In this document: positions 55,837 to 64,000 of the stretch, piece by piece
How positions within the stretch are numbered: position 1 is the first letter of the stretch
How the letters are laid out: each line of letters begins with the position of its first letter
Translations under genes and position numbers: made by a program
Notes under the pieces: generated by a model
Database searches by the model: none
What the model was told of the DNA's origin: nothing
What the model saw: only the letters and a program-made list of their open reading frames with translations
Origin: Synechococcus sp. PROS-9-1
Lineage (GTDB): Bacteria; Cyanobacteriota; Cyanobacteriia; PCC-6307; Cyanobiaceae
DNA: 64,000 nt
Assembly: GCF_014279775.1 (NCBI RefSeq)
Contig: NZ_CP047961.1
Span: 1,922,001 to 1,986,000 of the forward strand
Direction: 5' to 3'

Positions 55837-56020
55837 AGGAGTCTCATCCCTAATGGGTTGTGAACTAGACAAAGTTTAGGAACTAAAAATCTCCACTAAG
55901 CAGAAATCCATTGCTGGAACTCTTAGCTTCAAAGTTGAGGTACCGATCGACCTAAGGTGACAGGATTTCGGCCTAAGAATAAATAACTCAGACATCAAAA
56001 TCGTTGTTTGTCTCCCTGTT

Positions 56021-57503
<1,483 letters not shown>

Positions 57504-58107
57504 AGATCAATCCCTTTTGGTTCTCACCTCAGATTGACTTGCTTCACCCACTTCACAGCACTGGCGTACTGCTCGCAGTTGTCGCCCCCTTCCTCTGACA
57601 GAAGGATTCACAAGAGTGCAAATTTAGAATCTCTTCCTCCTTTGACTTTCCAGGATCTCAGATCCGGTCGTTGCTCCACATTGCGCACACCGACAACTCA
57701 ACGGTTCGTGAAAACCTTCAAGTTGTAAGCACAATGCTTCTCTGCAACTAAAATTTTGTTGACGGGACCTCACACCTTTATCGCAATATCATTTAGTCCT
57801 CATTAAAACCTTCCGGCCTTAACTCAAACTAAACGCGATAAAAGCGTCAGTTCCTAAACTTTTCAATTGTCCAGGTTCTGGCTTTGCGTCCCCTTTCAGA
57901 GACGGTCGGCCTGCGGTCTCGCGACCGCCTTTGAAACTTACAACATCGTGGGATTGCTCCCTCAACCTCGTAAGAACCCTCAGTGCACTCCAAGCTTTCG
58001 CTCTTTACGCCCTAAGACTGCGCGTCGGAGCATTGCTCCCCTGCGCAGTCCAAAACCATAACCCAATAACCTCCCCTTTTGCAAGCTTTTCTTGAGATAG
58101 AACGAGC
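57504..58107 (-). other. rRNA operon upstream/leader region, no gene
   Basis: About 600 bp between the inositol monophosphatase stop and 16S, the longest gene-free stretch in the window. It must hold the rrn promoter and leader, but I could not choose a -35/-10 pair with confidence. Two strong hairpins lie at its far end: 57913-57928 (GCGGTC, GCGA tetraloop on the minus strand, GACCGC) and 58016-58050. GGGAGCAAT occurs twice. A 64-codon open frame here (57867-58061, plus) has no ribosome-binding site or protein-like composition. Confidence 0.6.
58016..58050. other. strong hairpin upstream of the rRNA operon
   Basis: Inverted repeat GACTGCGC / GCGCAGTC enclosing a second perfect pair GGAGC-ATT-GCTCC, so a long two-tier stem-loop forms. 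It is 58 bp after the inositol monophosphatase gene on that strand and about 510 bp before 16S. No T-run follows. It could be the 3' end of the upstream operon's mRNA or part of a structured small RNA. Confidence 0.5.
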
Positions 58108-58908
58108 TCAACCCTTCAGCAGAGACTCCCCCCAAGGCGCCAAGCGTTCGAGCTGCTTCTGAGAGCCAGCAGCCACCACAGGAAAGCCCATCTCTGAAAG
58201 ATCACGACCTGGCTGTAAATGAGCCGGGTGAGGGCCCAGCCAGATCAGTGGGCAGTCCAATTCAGTGAGCACGAGCCAAGCTGCGGCCAAGTCCCAAATT
58301 TTCGGAGTGGCCTCGAGTGCACCGGCTGTTTGCCCCATCGCCACACTGACCAAATTGAGGCTTGCAACTCCCAAGAGACGAATTTTTCCAGGAAAAGACT
58401 GGTCGGGCCTTTTCTGCAGAACACGAATGGATCGACTGCATAGCGATACGCAAGAGCTTCCAGCAGCAGCCCGGCTCTCAGGGGTCAAACGTTTTTGATT
58501 CCGCCAAGCCCCTTGTCCTCGAATCGCAACGATCCTCTGACGCAAGGAAGGGATGTCGAGGAACGCCTCCGATGGCTCACCATTCACGAATCTCGCGATT
58601 GAAATGGCCCAGTAGGGAATTCCAGCAGCAAAATTGGTGGTGCCATCCAATGGATCCACAACCCAGTACGCCTGGGTCGACGGACACTCTTGAATTCCCT
58701 CCTCGCTAAGCACCCCCTCGCCAGGGGCAATCTCGGCTAGTCCCTCAACAAAGGCAGCATCGCTCCACCGATCGCAGGCTGTGATCAGGCTTCCATCAGG
58801 TTTGACATCGGACACGATGTGGCCAAAATCATTGCGCTGACGTTCAGCAACATGATCCAGCAAGCGATGCACTCGCTGCAGCTGTCGAGCAGTAAGCGGA
58901 TCAGGCAC
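58108..58908 (-). CDS. inositol monophosphatase family protein
   Basis: 266 residues from GTG 58908. The IMPase motifs are GEGVLSEEG (metal-binding Glu), YWVVDPLDGTTNFA (the DPLDGT signature) and KIWDLAAAWLVLTE (final metal Asp). The family removes phosphate from inositol-1-P and related sugars, and some members act as histidinol-phosphatase or fructose-1,6-bisphosphatase. Which substrate applies is open. It is the last gene of the uppP-tolC operon, 5 bp after the TolC-like gene. Confidence 0.92.
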   Translation of the reverse strand: MPDPLTARQLQRVHRLLDHVAERQRNDFGHIVSDVKPDGSLITACDRWSDAAFVEGLAEIAPGEGVLSEEGIQECPSTQAYWVVDPLDGTTNFAAGIPYWAISIARFVNGEPSEAFLDIPSLRQRIVAIRGQGAWRNQKRLTPESRAAAGSSCVSLCSRSIRVLQKRPDQSFPGKIRLLGVASLNLVSVAMGQTAGALEATPKIWDLAAAWLVLTELDCPLIWLGPHPAHLQPGRDLSEMGFPVVAAGSQKQLERLAPWGESLLKG

Positions 58909-58913
58909 CCTGA

Positions 58914-60605
58914 TCAGCCCTGAACGAAAGGAACTGCAGCTTCACAAGCAGGACGATTGGGATGTGGATCTATAGGGATATCAATATCTGACTGATTTGA
59001 CTTTGTAGAAGGCAAATTAAGGGCTGGGCATGGCGCGACTTGATCAAGCCCCGTACGCCTTCTCAATTCAGCAAGGCTGATGTTGTATTTGGTAATTGCA
59101 TCTGCATAGCGAACCTCTGCTGTAGTCAGGTCACGCTGCGTGTTAACAACCTCTCTCTGGGTCGTAACTCCCGCTTGAAAGCGAAGACGTGCTAAGCGGA
59201 GAGATTCAAGCGTTGATAAAACCTCTATAGAAGTGGTGTGGATGTTTTGAGTAGATTCGAGAAGATTGAAAAAACTATCTTCAACTTCACGACGAATACT
59301 ATCTCTCTCGGACGCGAAATTAAATGCACCTTGCTTTGCTCGCTGCTTGTTTTGACGGTACTGAGCACGAGCACGGCCTCCATCAAAAATGGCCCAAGTA
59401 GCACTTAAACCGACGGTGTTGCTGACATTCCAAAAGTAATCATCCATGTCGATGGTACCGATTTGATTGGATTGCCCCTGACTCTTGCTCGTATTGAAAT
59501 CATTAAAAATGCTCAGTACTGGCTGGACCGCGGCAAGGGCCGCATTCGCATTGCTGTTGTTGATCGAAATATCAAGAATGAACTGATCAAGTTCTTCACG
59601 AAAGGCATAGGCAGCGATGATACTTTCTTGAAGTGAAGGCTGCCAAACCCCCAAAACACGTGCAGGTGAAGCAGCCGTGGGAGTGACATCTTGTGGGAGA
59701 TCAAGAACTTCAGCCAAAGATCTGCGGGCACGGGATTGAGCGCCTAAACCATTGGTCAGGACTTGGCGATCTCTCGAAAGCTGAGTTTGAGCCTCTAGCA
59801 CTTCCAGCTTTGTTGCGACTCCAGCTTGAAAACGAGCACGGGCATCGCGGAGACTGACCAACGAAGCACGAACAGACTGTTGTCCAATGCGCACCTGCTC
59901 ATCTTGACGTTGGAGCTGGAAGTAACTGGTTGCCGCTTGAAGCCTCACTTCCCTTAAAGCGATCAGATAAGTATCGCTTGCCTTCTCGAAGTTATCCCGA
60001 GCAGCTGAAATTTGGGGGACGCGCGAAGGATCAATCAGATTCCAACGAACTTGAGCCGAAAAATTGGCAGACCATTGTGTTGTGGAGGTATTGGGCGAGG
60101 AAGCGAAGTCAGGATTTTGATATTTCTCACCATCTAAATACTGAGGCAACCCATTCGCTGTGAGATTAACTGTGGGATACCAGGCCGAAATCGCAGCAAG
60201 AACTCCTGATTTGGCCTGTTCAACCTGACTAGCTGCCGCCTTAAGGCTGGGATTGTTGACTTCAACTAAGCGCTCTACCTCTTGAAGCGTTAAGGGGCGA
60301 AGTTCGCGGATCGTGACTTGAGAGGGGAGCTCAGGCAAGGCAAGGCTGTCCGGTGAATTCAGCGCATCCAAATCCTCAGGAAGCCTTGTTGCCGCGGACG
60401 GCATGACGGATGGATCAGCCTTCGGACGTGATCCTTTGAGGTCGAGTGCACTTGGAAGCTTCGACTGGTCCATCAGTGACGACTCAGCCAGTGACGGTTC
60501 AGAGGAGGGGGACTCACCATCAACAACCTGAGCAAGGGCAGTCGAAGCTGCAAACACTGGAAGACAACCTGCGACCAGAAAAATATGAGCAGCTGTCCGG
60601 AGCAC
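58914..60605 (-). CDS. TolC-family outer-membrane efflux channel
   Basis: 563 residues from GTG 60605. A signal peptide (HIFLVAGCLPVFAASTAL, cleavage after AQ) is followed by about 70 acidic, disordered-looking residues. The two OEP repeats follow (ITIRELRPLTLQEVERLVEV, NPSLKAAASQVEQAKSG; later YQLQRQDEQVRIGQ and LRFQAGVTTQREVVNTQRDL). The second repeat ends YNISLAELRRRTGLDQV. A trimer would span the outer membrane and periplasm. It is the likely partner of the RND pump and adaptor encoded at 23-28 kb, though other pumps or type I exporters could share it. Confidence 0.92.
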   Translation of the reverse strand: MLRTAAHIFLVAGCLPVFAASTALAQVVDGESPSSEPSLAESSLMDQSKLPSALDLKGSRPKADPSVMPSAATRLPEDLDALNSPDSLALPELPSQVTIRELRPLTLQEVERLVEVNNPSLKAAASQVEQAKSGVLAAISAWYPTVNLTANGLPQYLDGEKYQNPDFASSPNTSTTQWSANFSAQVRWNLIDPSRVPQISAARDNFEKASDTYLIALREVRLQAATSYFQLQRQDEQVRIGQQSVRASLVSLRDARARFQAGVATKLEVLEAQTQLSRDRQVLTNGLGAQSRARRSLAEVLDLPQDVTPTAASPARVLGVWQPSLQESIIAAYAFREELDQFILDISINNSNANAALAAVQPVLSIFNDFNTSKSQGQSNQIGTIDMDDYFWNVSNTVGLSATWAIFDGGRARAQYRQNKQRAKQGAFNFASERDSIRREVEDSFFNLLESTQNIHTTSIEVLSTLESLRLARLRFQAGVTTQREVVNTQRDLTTAEVRYADAITKYNISLAELRRRTGLDQVAPCPALNLPSTKSNQSDIDIPIDPHPNRPACEAAVPFVQG

Positions 60606-60629
60606 GTTAAAAATTGAACTTTGCGGAGC

Positions 60630-62042
60630 TTAAGTGCTTTTTTCAATAGAACCGAGTGCAGAGGCCACGATCTCAGCTGCTCCATGCACGATTCGGATCG
60701 GAACCGGCAAAGTTGCCCTTAAGTGATCCAAGGTCATGTCGTCCAAAAACACCGGATCGCCTTGGCGGAGCATCACGGAAGGCAGCAAAAGTTGATCACC
60801 AAGGTCTTGATCCATCAAGCCACTAAGCAGATCTTGTCCGGTTAGCAAGCCCGTAACAACTTGATCTTGCCCCCAGTAAGGACTTGTCAGGCCATGCAAG
60901 GTCAGCTCAACTCCCTCCACCGCATTAAGCCTCTTCAGTACAGGTTTCAGGGCGGTTTCAACCAAACGTCCAACCACCCAGCTGCTCTTCACTGGTTTCT
61001 CAACAGACTGGGGAAGATTGGTGGTGGCTTCATCCAATGCAGCCAGGAACGCCCGGATACTGCCAACCCCATTTTCCTGCTGAGGAAAGTCTTCGTAGCT
61101 CGCGCGCGAAGGCAACGACAAGCCAGCAATCAGGTACCACTCATCTGAGAGCCAAGCAAAATTGCTCTCAAATCTGGTCTGAAACTCCTTCTGAAGAGGT
61201 TCCACCGCGGCAATCACTTTTTTGGCATCCGCTGGATTGACCGCACGTAAGCCATCAGATGCTGGCCGGAACCGGGTCAGGCCAACAGGAACAACTGCGA
61301 CAGAGAGCACTGCTGGCCACTCACCGCCAGCAAATTGAGCCAAATCCTGAAGGGTGCGCTGCAAAGCCTCTCCATCATTTTGATCTGGGCATATCACCAC
61401 CTGCGCGTGGATCTGCAGGTCGCGTTCGGCGAACCAGGCCAGTTGCTGCAAGAGCTGACCGGCTCGTGGATTCTGCAAAAGGCTCGAGCGCAGATCGGGA
61501 TCAGTGGCATGAACAGAAACGAATAAGGGCGAAAGACGCTGTTGTTCGATCCTGTGCCAATCGGAATCACTGAGATTCGTAAGCGTGAGATAGGAGCCGT
61601 AAAGAAAACTCAAGCGATAGTCGTCGTCCTTGAGATACAGGCTGCTGCGATGGCCGGGTGGTTGCTGATCGATGAAGCAGAACGCACAGGCATTGCTGCA
61701 CTGCCGCAATCCATCGAACAAGGCTTCTGTGAAGGCCAAGCCAAGGCCGTCGTCCTCATCCTTTTCAAGATCAACCTGATGTAGCTCCCCTGCTGCATCG
61801 CGAATCTCTAAGTGCAACTCCTCCTCAACGATCAAATAGCGGTAATCGATCAGATCTCGGGGACGAACACCATTAATGCTCAACAACTGATCGCCAGGCT
61901 CAAAGCCAAGGTCCTCTCCGATCGATCCAGGCTCGACCGATGCCACCACAGCCGGTGCGGGCTGGCGGGACCCACGATCTGGATCAAGCGCCGCAACAGC
62001 CACGCCAGCAGAAGGTTCATTCCACACGGAGCTGACGGTCAA
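60630..62042 (-). CDS. cyanobacterial PDZ-radical SAM FeS protein (TIGR03279/DUF512 type)
   Basis: 470 residues. The start is uncertain (TTG 62042 or GTG 62027). A PDZ-like domain (VVASVEPGSIGEDLGFEPGD, then QLLSINGVRPRDLIDYRY) precedes a radical-SAM-like domain with the cluster motif CSNACAFCFIDQQPPGHRSS and LYLKDDDYRLSFLYGSYLTL. The motif is CxxxCxFC as in the family. The C-terminal DUF512 part has LHGLTSPYWGQDQVVTGLLT and DQLLLPSVMLRQGDPVFLDD. It is conserved in cyanobacteria and plastid-related lineages, and its reaction is unknown. It sits in a tight operon between uppP and the TolC-like gene. Confidence 0.93.
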   Translation of the reverse strand: MTVSSVWNEPSAGVAVAALDPDRGSRQPAPAVVASVEPGSIGEDLGFEPGDQLLSINGVRPRDLIDYRYLIVEEELHLEIRDAAGELHQVDLEKDEDDGLGLAFTEALFDGLRQCSNACAFCFIDQQPPGHRSSLYLKDDDYRLSFLYGSYLTLTNLSDSDWHRIEQQRLSPLFVSVHATDPDLRSSLLQNPRAGQLLQQLAWFAERDLQIHAQVVICPDQNDGEALQRTLQDLAQFAGGEWPAVLSVAVVPVGLTRFRPASDGLRAVNPADAKKVIAAVEPLQKEFQTRFESNFAWLSDEWYLIAGLSLPSRASYEDFPQQENGVGSIRAFLAALDEATTNLPQSVEKPVKSSWVVGRLVETALKPVLKRLNAVEGVELTLHGLTSPYWGQDQVVTGLLTGQDLLSGLMDQDLGDQLLLPSVMLRQGDPVFLDDMTLDHLRATLPVPIRIVHGAAEIVASALGSIEKST

Positions 62043-62048
62043 CTGCGC

Positions 62049-62900
62049 TCAGTTTGATGCCGAACCAGACCACCAGACCAGAAGAAGCACACCAAAGAGC
62101 AACCTGTACACCACAAAAATCCAGGTGCTGTGGCTTTGGAGATATTTGATGAGCCAGTCGATGGCCAGCCAGGACACCACTGCGGCGGAACAGATTCCTA
62201 CCAAAACAGGCAAGACCCCTCCCGCGCTTGGCTCTGAGAAGGCGTCCTTCAATTCCACCAATCCTGCGATCGTGATGGCAGGAATCCCTAACAAAAACGA
62301 GAAGCGAGCGGCATCGGCCCGCTTCCATCCATCAAACAGTGATGCCGTCAGCGTGCTTCCGGAACGAGAAACACCTGGGATCAAGGCTAGGACCTGAGCT
62401 AGACCCACCACCAGACCATCGCGGCCTTCCACCTGAGTGAGTTGCTTCAATCGCGGCCCTAGCCGTTCAGCAAAACCCAAGAGAAGCGCCATCACAATCG
62501 AGACCACAGCAATGGCCGGGACACTTCTTAATTGGGAGGTTGAGTAGCCAGGCCAAAACAACTTGATGCACAAACCGGCAATCAAAATGGGCACGGTGCC
62601 GATCGCCATCGCAATCCCAAGCCGCGCCTCAGGCTCACGCCATTGACCGCGCCGGAACACACCGCTGATGCCTTTGAGCACTCCAGTCAAATCAACACGG
62701 AAATAGGCAATGACAGCCACGATGCTGCCTAGTTGAATCACGGCGGTTACCGAGACGCCAGGGTCGCCCCATCCGGCAAGAACAGGAACAACTTTGAGGT
62801 GGGCAGTGCTGCTAATCGGCAAAAACTCCGTTAGCCCCTGCACTACACCAAGCACAAAATCACGCCAGCAAGCTTCAAGCAGTCCGGGATCTGTCGTCAA
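62049..62900 (-). CDS. uppP: undecaprenyl-diphosphatase UppP/BacA
   Basis: 283 residues from TTG 62900. The two catalytic repeats are VLGVVQGLTEFLPISSTAHL near the N-terminus and ALIPGVSRSGSTLTASLFDG mid-protein. About seven to eight membrane helices are predicted. It recycles undecaprenyl pyrophosphate to the monophosphate lipid carrier used for peptidoglycan and polysaccharide synthesis, and gives bacitracin resistance. It is the first gene of the four-gene minus-strand operon. Confidence 0.96.
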   Translation of the reverse strand: MTTDPGLLEACWRDFVLGVVQGLTEFLPISSTAHLKVVPVLAGWGDPGVSVTAVIQLGSIVAVIAYFRVDLTGVLKGISGVFRRGQWREPEARLGIAMAIGTVPILIAGLCIKLFWPGYSTSQLRSVPAIAVVSIVMALLLGFAERLGPRLKQLTQVEGRDGLVVGLAQVLALIPGVSRSGSTLTASLFDGWKRADAARFSFLLGIPAITIAGLVELKDAFSEPSAGGVLPVLVGICSAAVVSWLAIDWLIKYLQSHSTWIFVVYRLLFGVLLLVWWSGSASN

Positions 62901-63063
62901 AGCGCTCTTTTAAATGAGGGCAATACGACTATGAGCCACTGGGCTTGTGATCCAGATCCCAACAATGGCTTCAAATCTTCTAATCTTCGAGTCCTTTCGT
63001 TGCCTCATCCGGGGAAGCCCTTTTGCTGAGTGGTCTGATTCAGACGCCAACAACGGAGACGAA

Positions 63064-63086
63064 GACCCTGGTGTCATACCAGGGTC
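63064..63086 (+). promoter_or_regulatory. hairpin overlapping the likely start of the DUF3120 gene
   Basis: Perfect 9-bp inverted repeat GACCCTGGT-GTCAT-ACCAGGGTC. The GTG at 63071-63073 is a candidate start codon and lies within the first arm and loop. In RNA this hairpin would hide that start codon. No T-run follows, so a terminator is unlikely. Confidence 0.5.
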
Positions 63087-63769
63087 CAGCGTTTTCGTTT
63101 CCTCGCTCGCTGTCCTTATGGGCATCGGCGATGGTTGTTCTGCCAGTCTTTCTTCAGGCGCCCTGGGTACGCTTTCACCCCTTTAGTTCTTGTCTGTTCA
63201 CAGCAGTTCTCCTGACAGGAGGGATCGTGGCTGTACAGATTGGCAATACTTTTTGGAAAAAATCCGGATCCCTGCTGGTGGGATTCAGTGGGAGTTGGCT
63301 AGCGGGCACCCTGTTTTGGGGGTGGCTGCGCATGCATCCGATGTTGCATTTACCCGTGGAGGCCATTGCCCTACCACTAGCCATTGGCGGCCTAAACAGT
63401 CGCTGGAAGCTGAGCTGTTCCTTTTACCTAGCTTCACTGCTGGGCACAGCAATCACTGATATCACAATGGCTCTGACCGGGGTGATGTCGTTTTGGCCAG
63501 AGGTTGTGAAAGCCAACTCAAACGAAGCGTCCCATCTTCTCAACGAGGCGGCAAAACTGGTTTTGCAACCGACTCCTCTCTTGATCCTGTTTTCAGTAGC
63601 AGGGCTGGTCATCTTGTTGGCAAAGCAATTTTGGGCGCAAGCAGCAAGACCTTCAGAGCATCAAGAAGCTTGGCGGGTTGCAGCGGCTGTCCTCTCCACC
63701 ACCCTCTTGATTGATGCTTTGTTTCTGCTGATTTCCCTAACAGTCCCAAGCCTGAGCGGTCTGATCTGA
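63071..63769 (+). CDS. DUF3120 cyanobacterial membrane protein
   Basis: About 232 residues if GTG 63071 is used. TTG 63023 and ATG 63131 are in frame, so the start is unsure. LWASAMVVLPVFLQAPWVRF, LAGTLFWGWLRMHPMLHLPV, EAIALPLAIGGLNSRWKLSC and ASLLGTAITDITMALTGVMS give the DUF3120 pattern, with about five to six membrane helices. The function is unknown. It diverges from uppP and is followed by psbU on the same strand. Confidence 0.8.
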   Translation: MSYQGPAFSFPRSLSLWASAMVVLPVFLQAPWVRFHPFSSCLFTAVLLTGGIVAVQIGNTFWKKSGSLLVGFSGSWLAGTLFWGWLRMHPMLHLPVEAIALPLAIGGLNSRWKLSCSFYLASLLGTAITDITMALTGVMSFWPEVVKANSNEASHLLNEAAKLVLQPTPLLILFSVAGLVILLAKQFWAQAARPSEHQEAWRVAAAVLSTTLLIDALFLLISLTVPSLSGLI

Positions 63770-63813
63770 AACGAACTGCGAACGCCTGACAGTGCTGAGG
63801 CAGCAAAAGGGTT

Positions 63814-63856
63814 CTGCACTTGTAAGGTTTCCCTACCGGCACTGCCGGAAGTGCAG
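63814..63856 (+). promoter_or_regulatory. stem-loop in the psbU upstream region
   Basis: Inverted repeat CTGCACTT / AAGTGCAG with an inner CCGG-CACTG-CCGG pair, ending 25 bp before the psbU ATG. It may belong to the psbU 5' leader and affect message stability, or be a terminator-like element for DUF3120 (no T-run). Confidence 0.45.
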
Positions 63857-63881
63857 TTCCGATTCCCGACGGAGAGTTCAG

Positions 63882-64000
63882 ATGAAGCGCCTGTTGTCCT
63901 GGCTAACGGGCTTGGTAGTGATCGGTGGCCTATTGATAGGCCTACTCGTTCCCCCCAGTGTTTCTGCCGCTGAGATCAGAAATGTCGCAGACGACAAACT
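63882..64000 (+). CDS. psbU: photosystem II extrinsic protein PsbU, N-terminal part only
   Basis: ATG 63882, with GGAG 7 nt upstream, runs to the window edge (39 full codons). A signal peptide (MKRLLSWLTGLVVIGGLLIG, cleavage after VSAA) is followed by EIRNVADDKL, the conserved start of mature PsbU. The 12-kDa protein caps the lumenal side of cyanobacterial photosystem II and stabilises the oxygen-evolving cluster. Confidence 0.9.
   Translation, partial: MKRLLSWLTGLVVIGGLLIGLLVPPSVSAAEIRNVADDK

Noticed and set aside
57867-58061. A 64-codon plus-strand frame upstream of the rRNA operon.
   Set aside because: No ribosome-binding site, odd composition, and it runs through strong hairpins. More likely non-coding.

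Overview
The window reads as the chromosome of a marine picocyanobacterium of the genus Synechococcus (the phycobilisome-bearing, subcluster 5.1 type). Support comes from a phycobilisome rod-core linker (cpcG) next to a CpcS-type bilin lyase, a high-light-inducible protein, the start of psbU, a SufR-controlled sufBCDS operon that begins with ferredoxin:thioredoxin reductase, several cyanobacteria-only DUF families (3747, 4912, 2973, 3120, TIGR03279), and a 16S-Ile-Ala-23S-5S operon. The species assignment is an inference; no database comparison was possible. Nothing looks like a prophage, insertion sequence, transposon or CRISPR array. This is mostly compact core genome with short gaps, many GTG/TTG starts and many 1-11 bp overlaps.

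Layout. 1-5.4 kb: a truncated SbmA/BacA-like ABC transporter, a HIT protein, a ComM/YifB ATPase, rpsU with its terminator, a secreted DUF3747 protein and peptide deformylase. 5.5-9.8 kb: an S9 peptidase facing an mtnA plus class II aldolase pair (probable 5'-methylthioadenosine/5'-deoxyadenosine salvage) and a DUF1543 gene. 9.8-15.8 kb: ftrC-sufB-sufC-sufD-sufS, divergent from sufR, with two near-perfect palindromes between them. 15.8-21.2 kb: a conserved hypothetical, cpcS and cpcG with a strong terminator, then DUF4912, small membrane and phospholipase D-like genes. 21.3-27.8 kb: pgm facing an RND efflux operon whose pump is unusual. 27.9-33.9 kb: a RarA fusion protein, an exported protein, a pilin-like gene broken by an in-frame stop, a phosphopantetheinyl transferase, peroxiredoxin Q, pantothenate kinase and CysH. 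33.9-43.3 kb: NDH-2, HflX, a KtrB/KtrA potassium uptake pair, AnmK, several small proteins including a Nif11-like one, and an ABC-F ATPase. 43.4-52.1 kb: HtrA-type protease, small proteins, HrpB helicase, HLIP, exonuclease VII (xseAB) and a YihY-family membrane protein. 52.1-57.5 kb: the rRNA operon on the minus strand, preceded by about 600 bp of non-coding, hairpin-rich sequence. 58.1-62.9 kb: a tight minus-strand operon uppP, radical-SAM/PDZ protein, TolC-like channel, inositol monophosphatase. 63.0-64.0 kb: DUF3120 and the start of psbU.

How it fits together: the suf block supplies Fe-S clusters and couples them to the thioredoxin system, and the bilin lyase and linker serve phycobilisome assembly. 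The RND pump and adaptor could use the TolC-like channel encoded about 31 kb away. The best candidates for something new are the RND pump with an extra membrane insert and a missing proton-relay lysine, the amber-interrupted pilin-like gene, the mtnA-aldolase pair, a phospholipase D-like lipoprotein carrying an EF-hand loop, and a Nif11-type leader with no core peptide.
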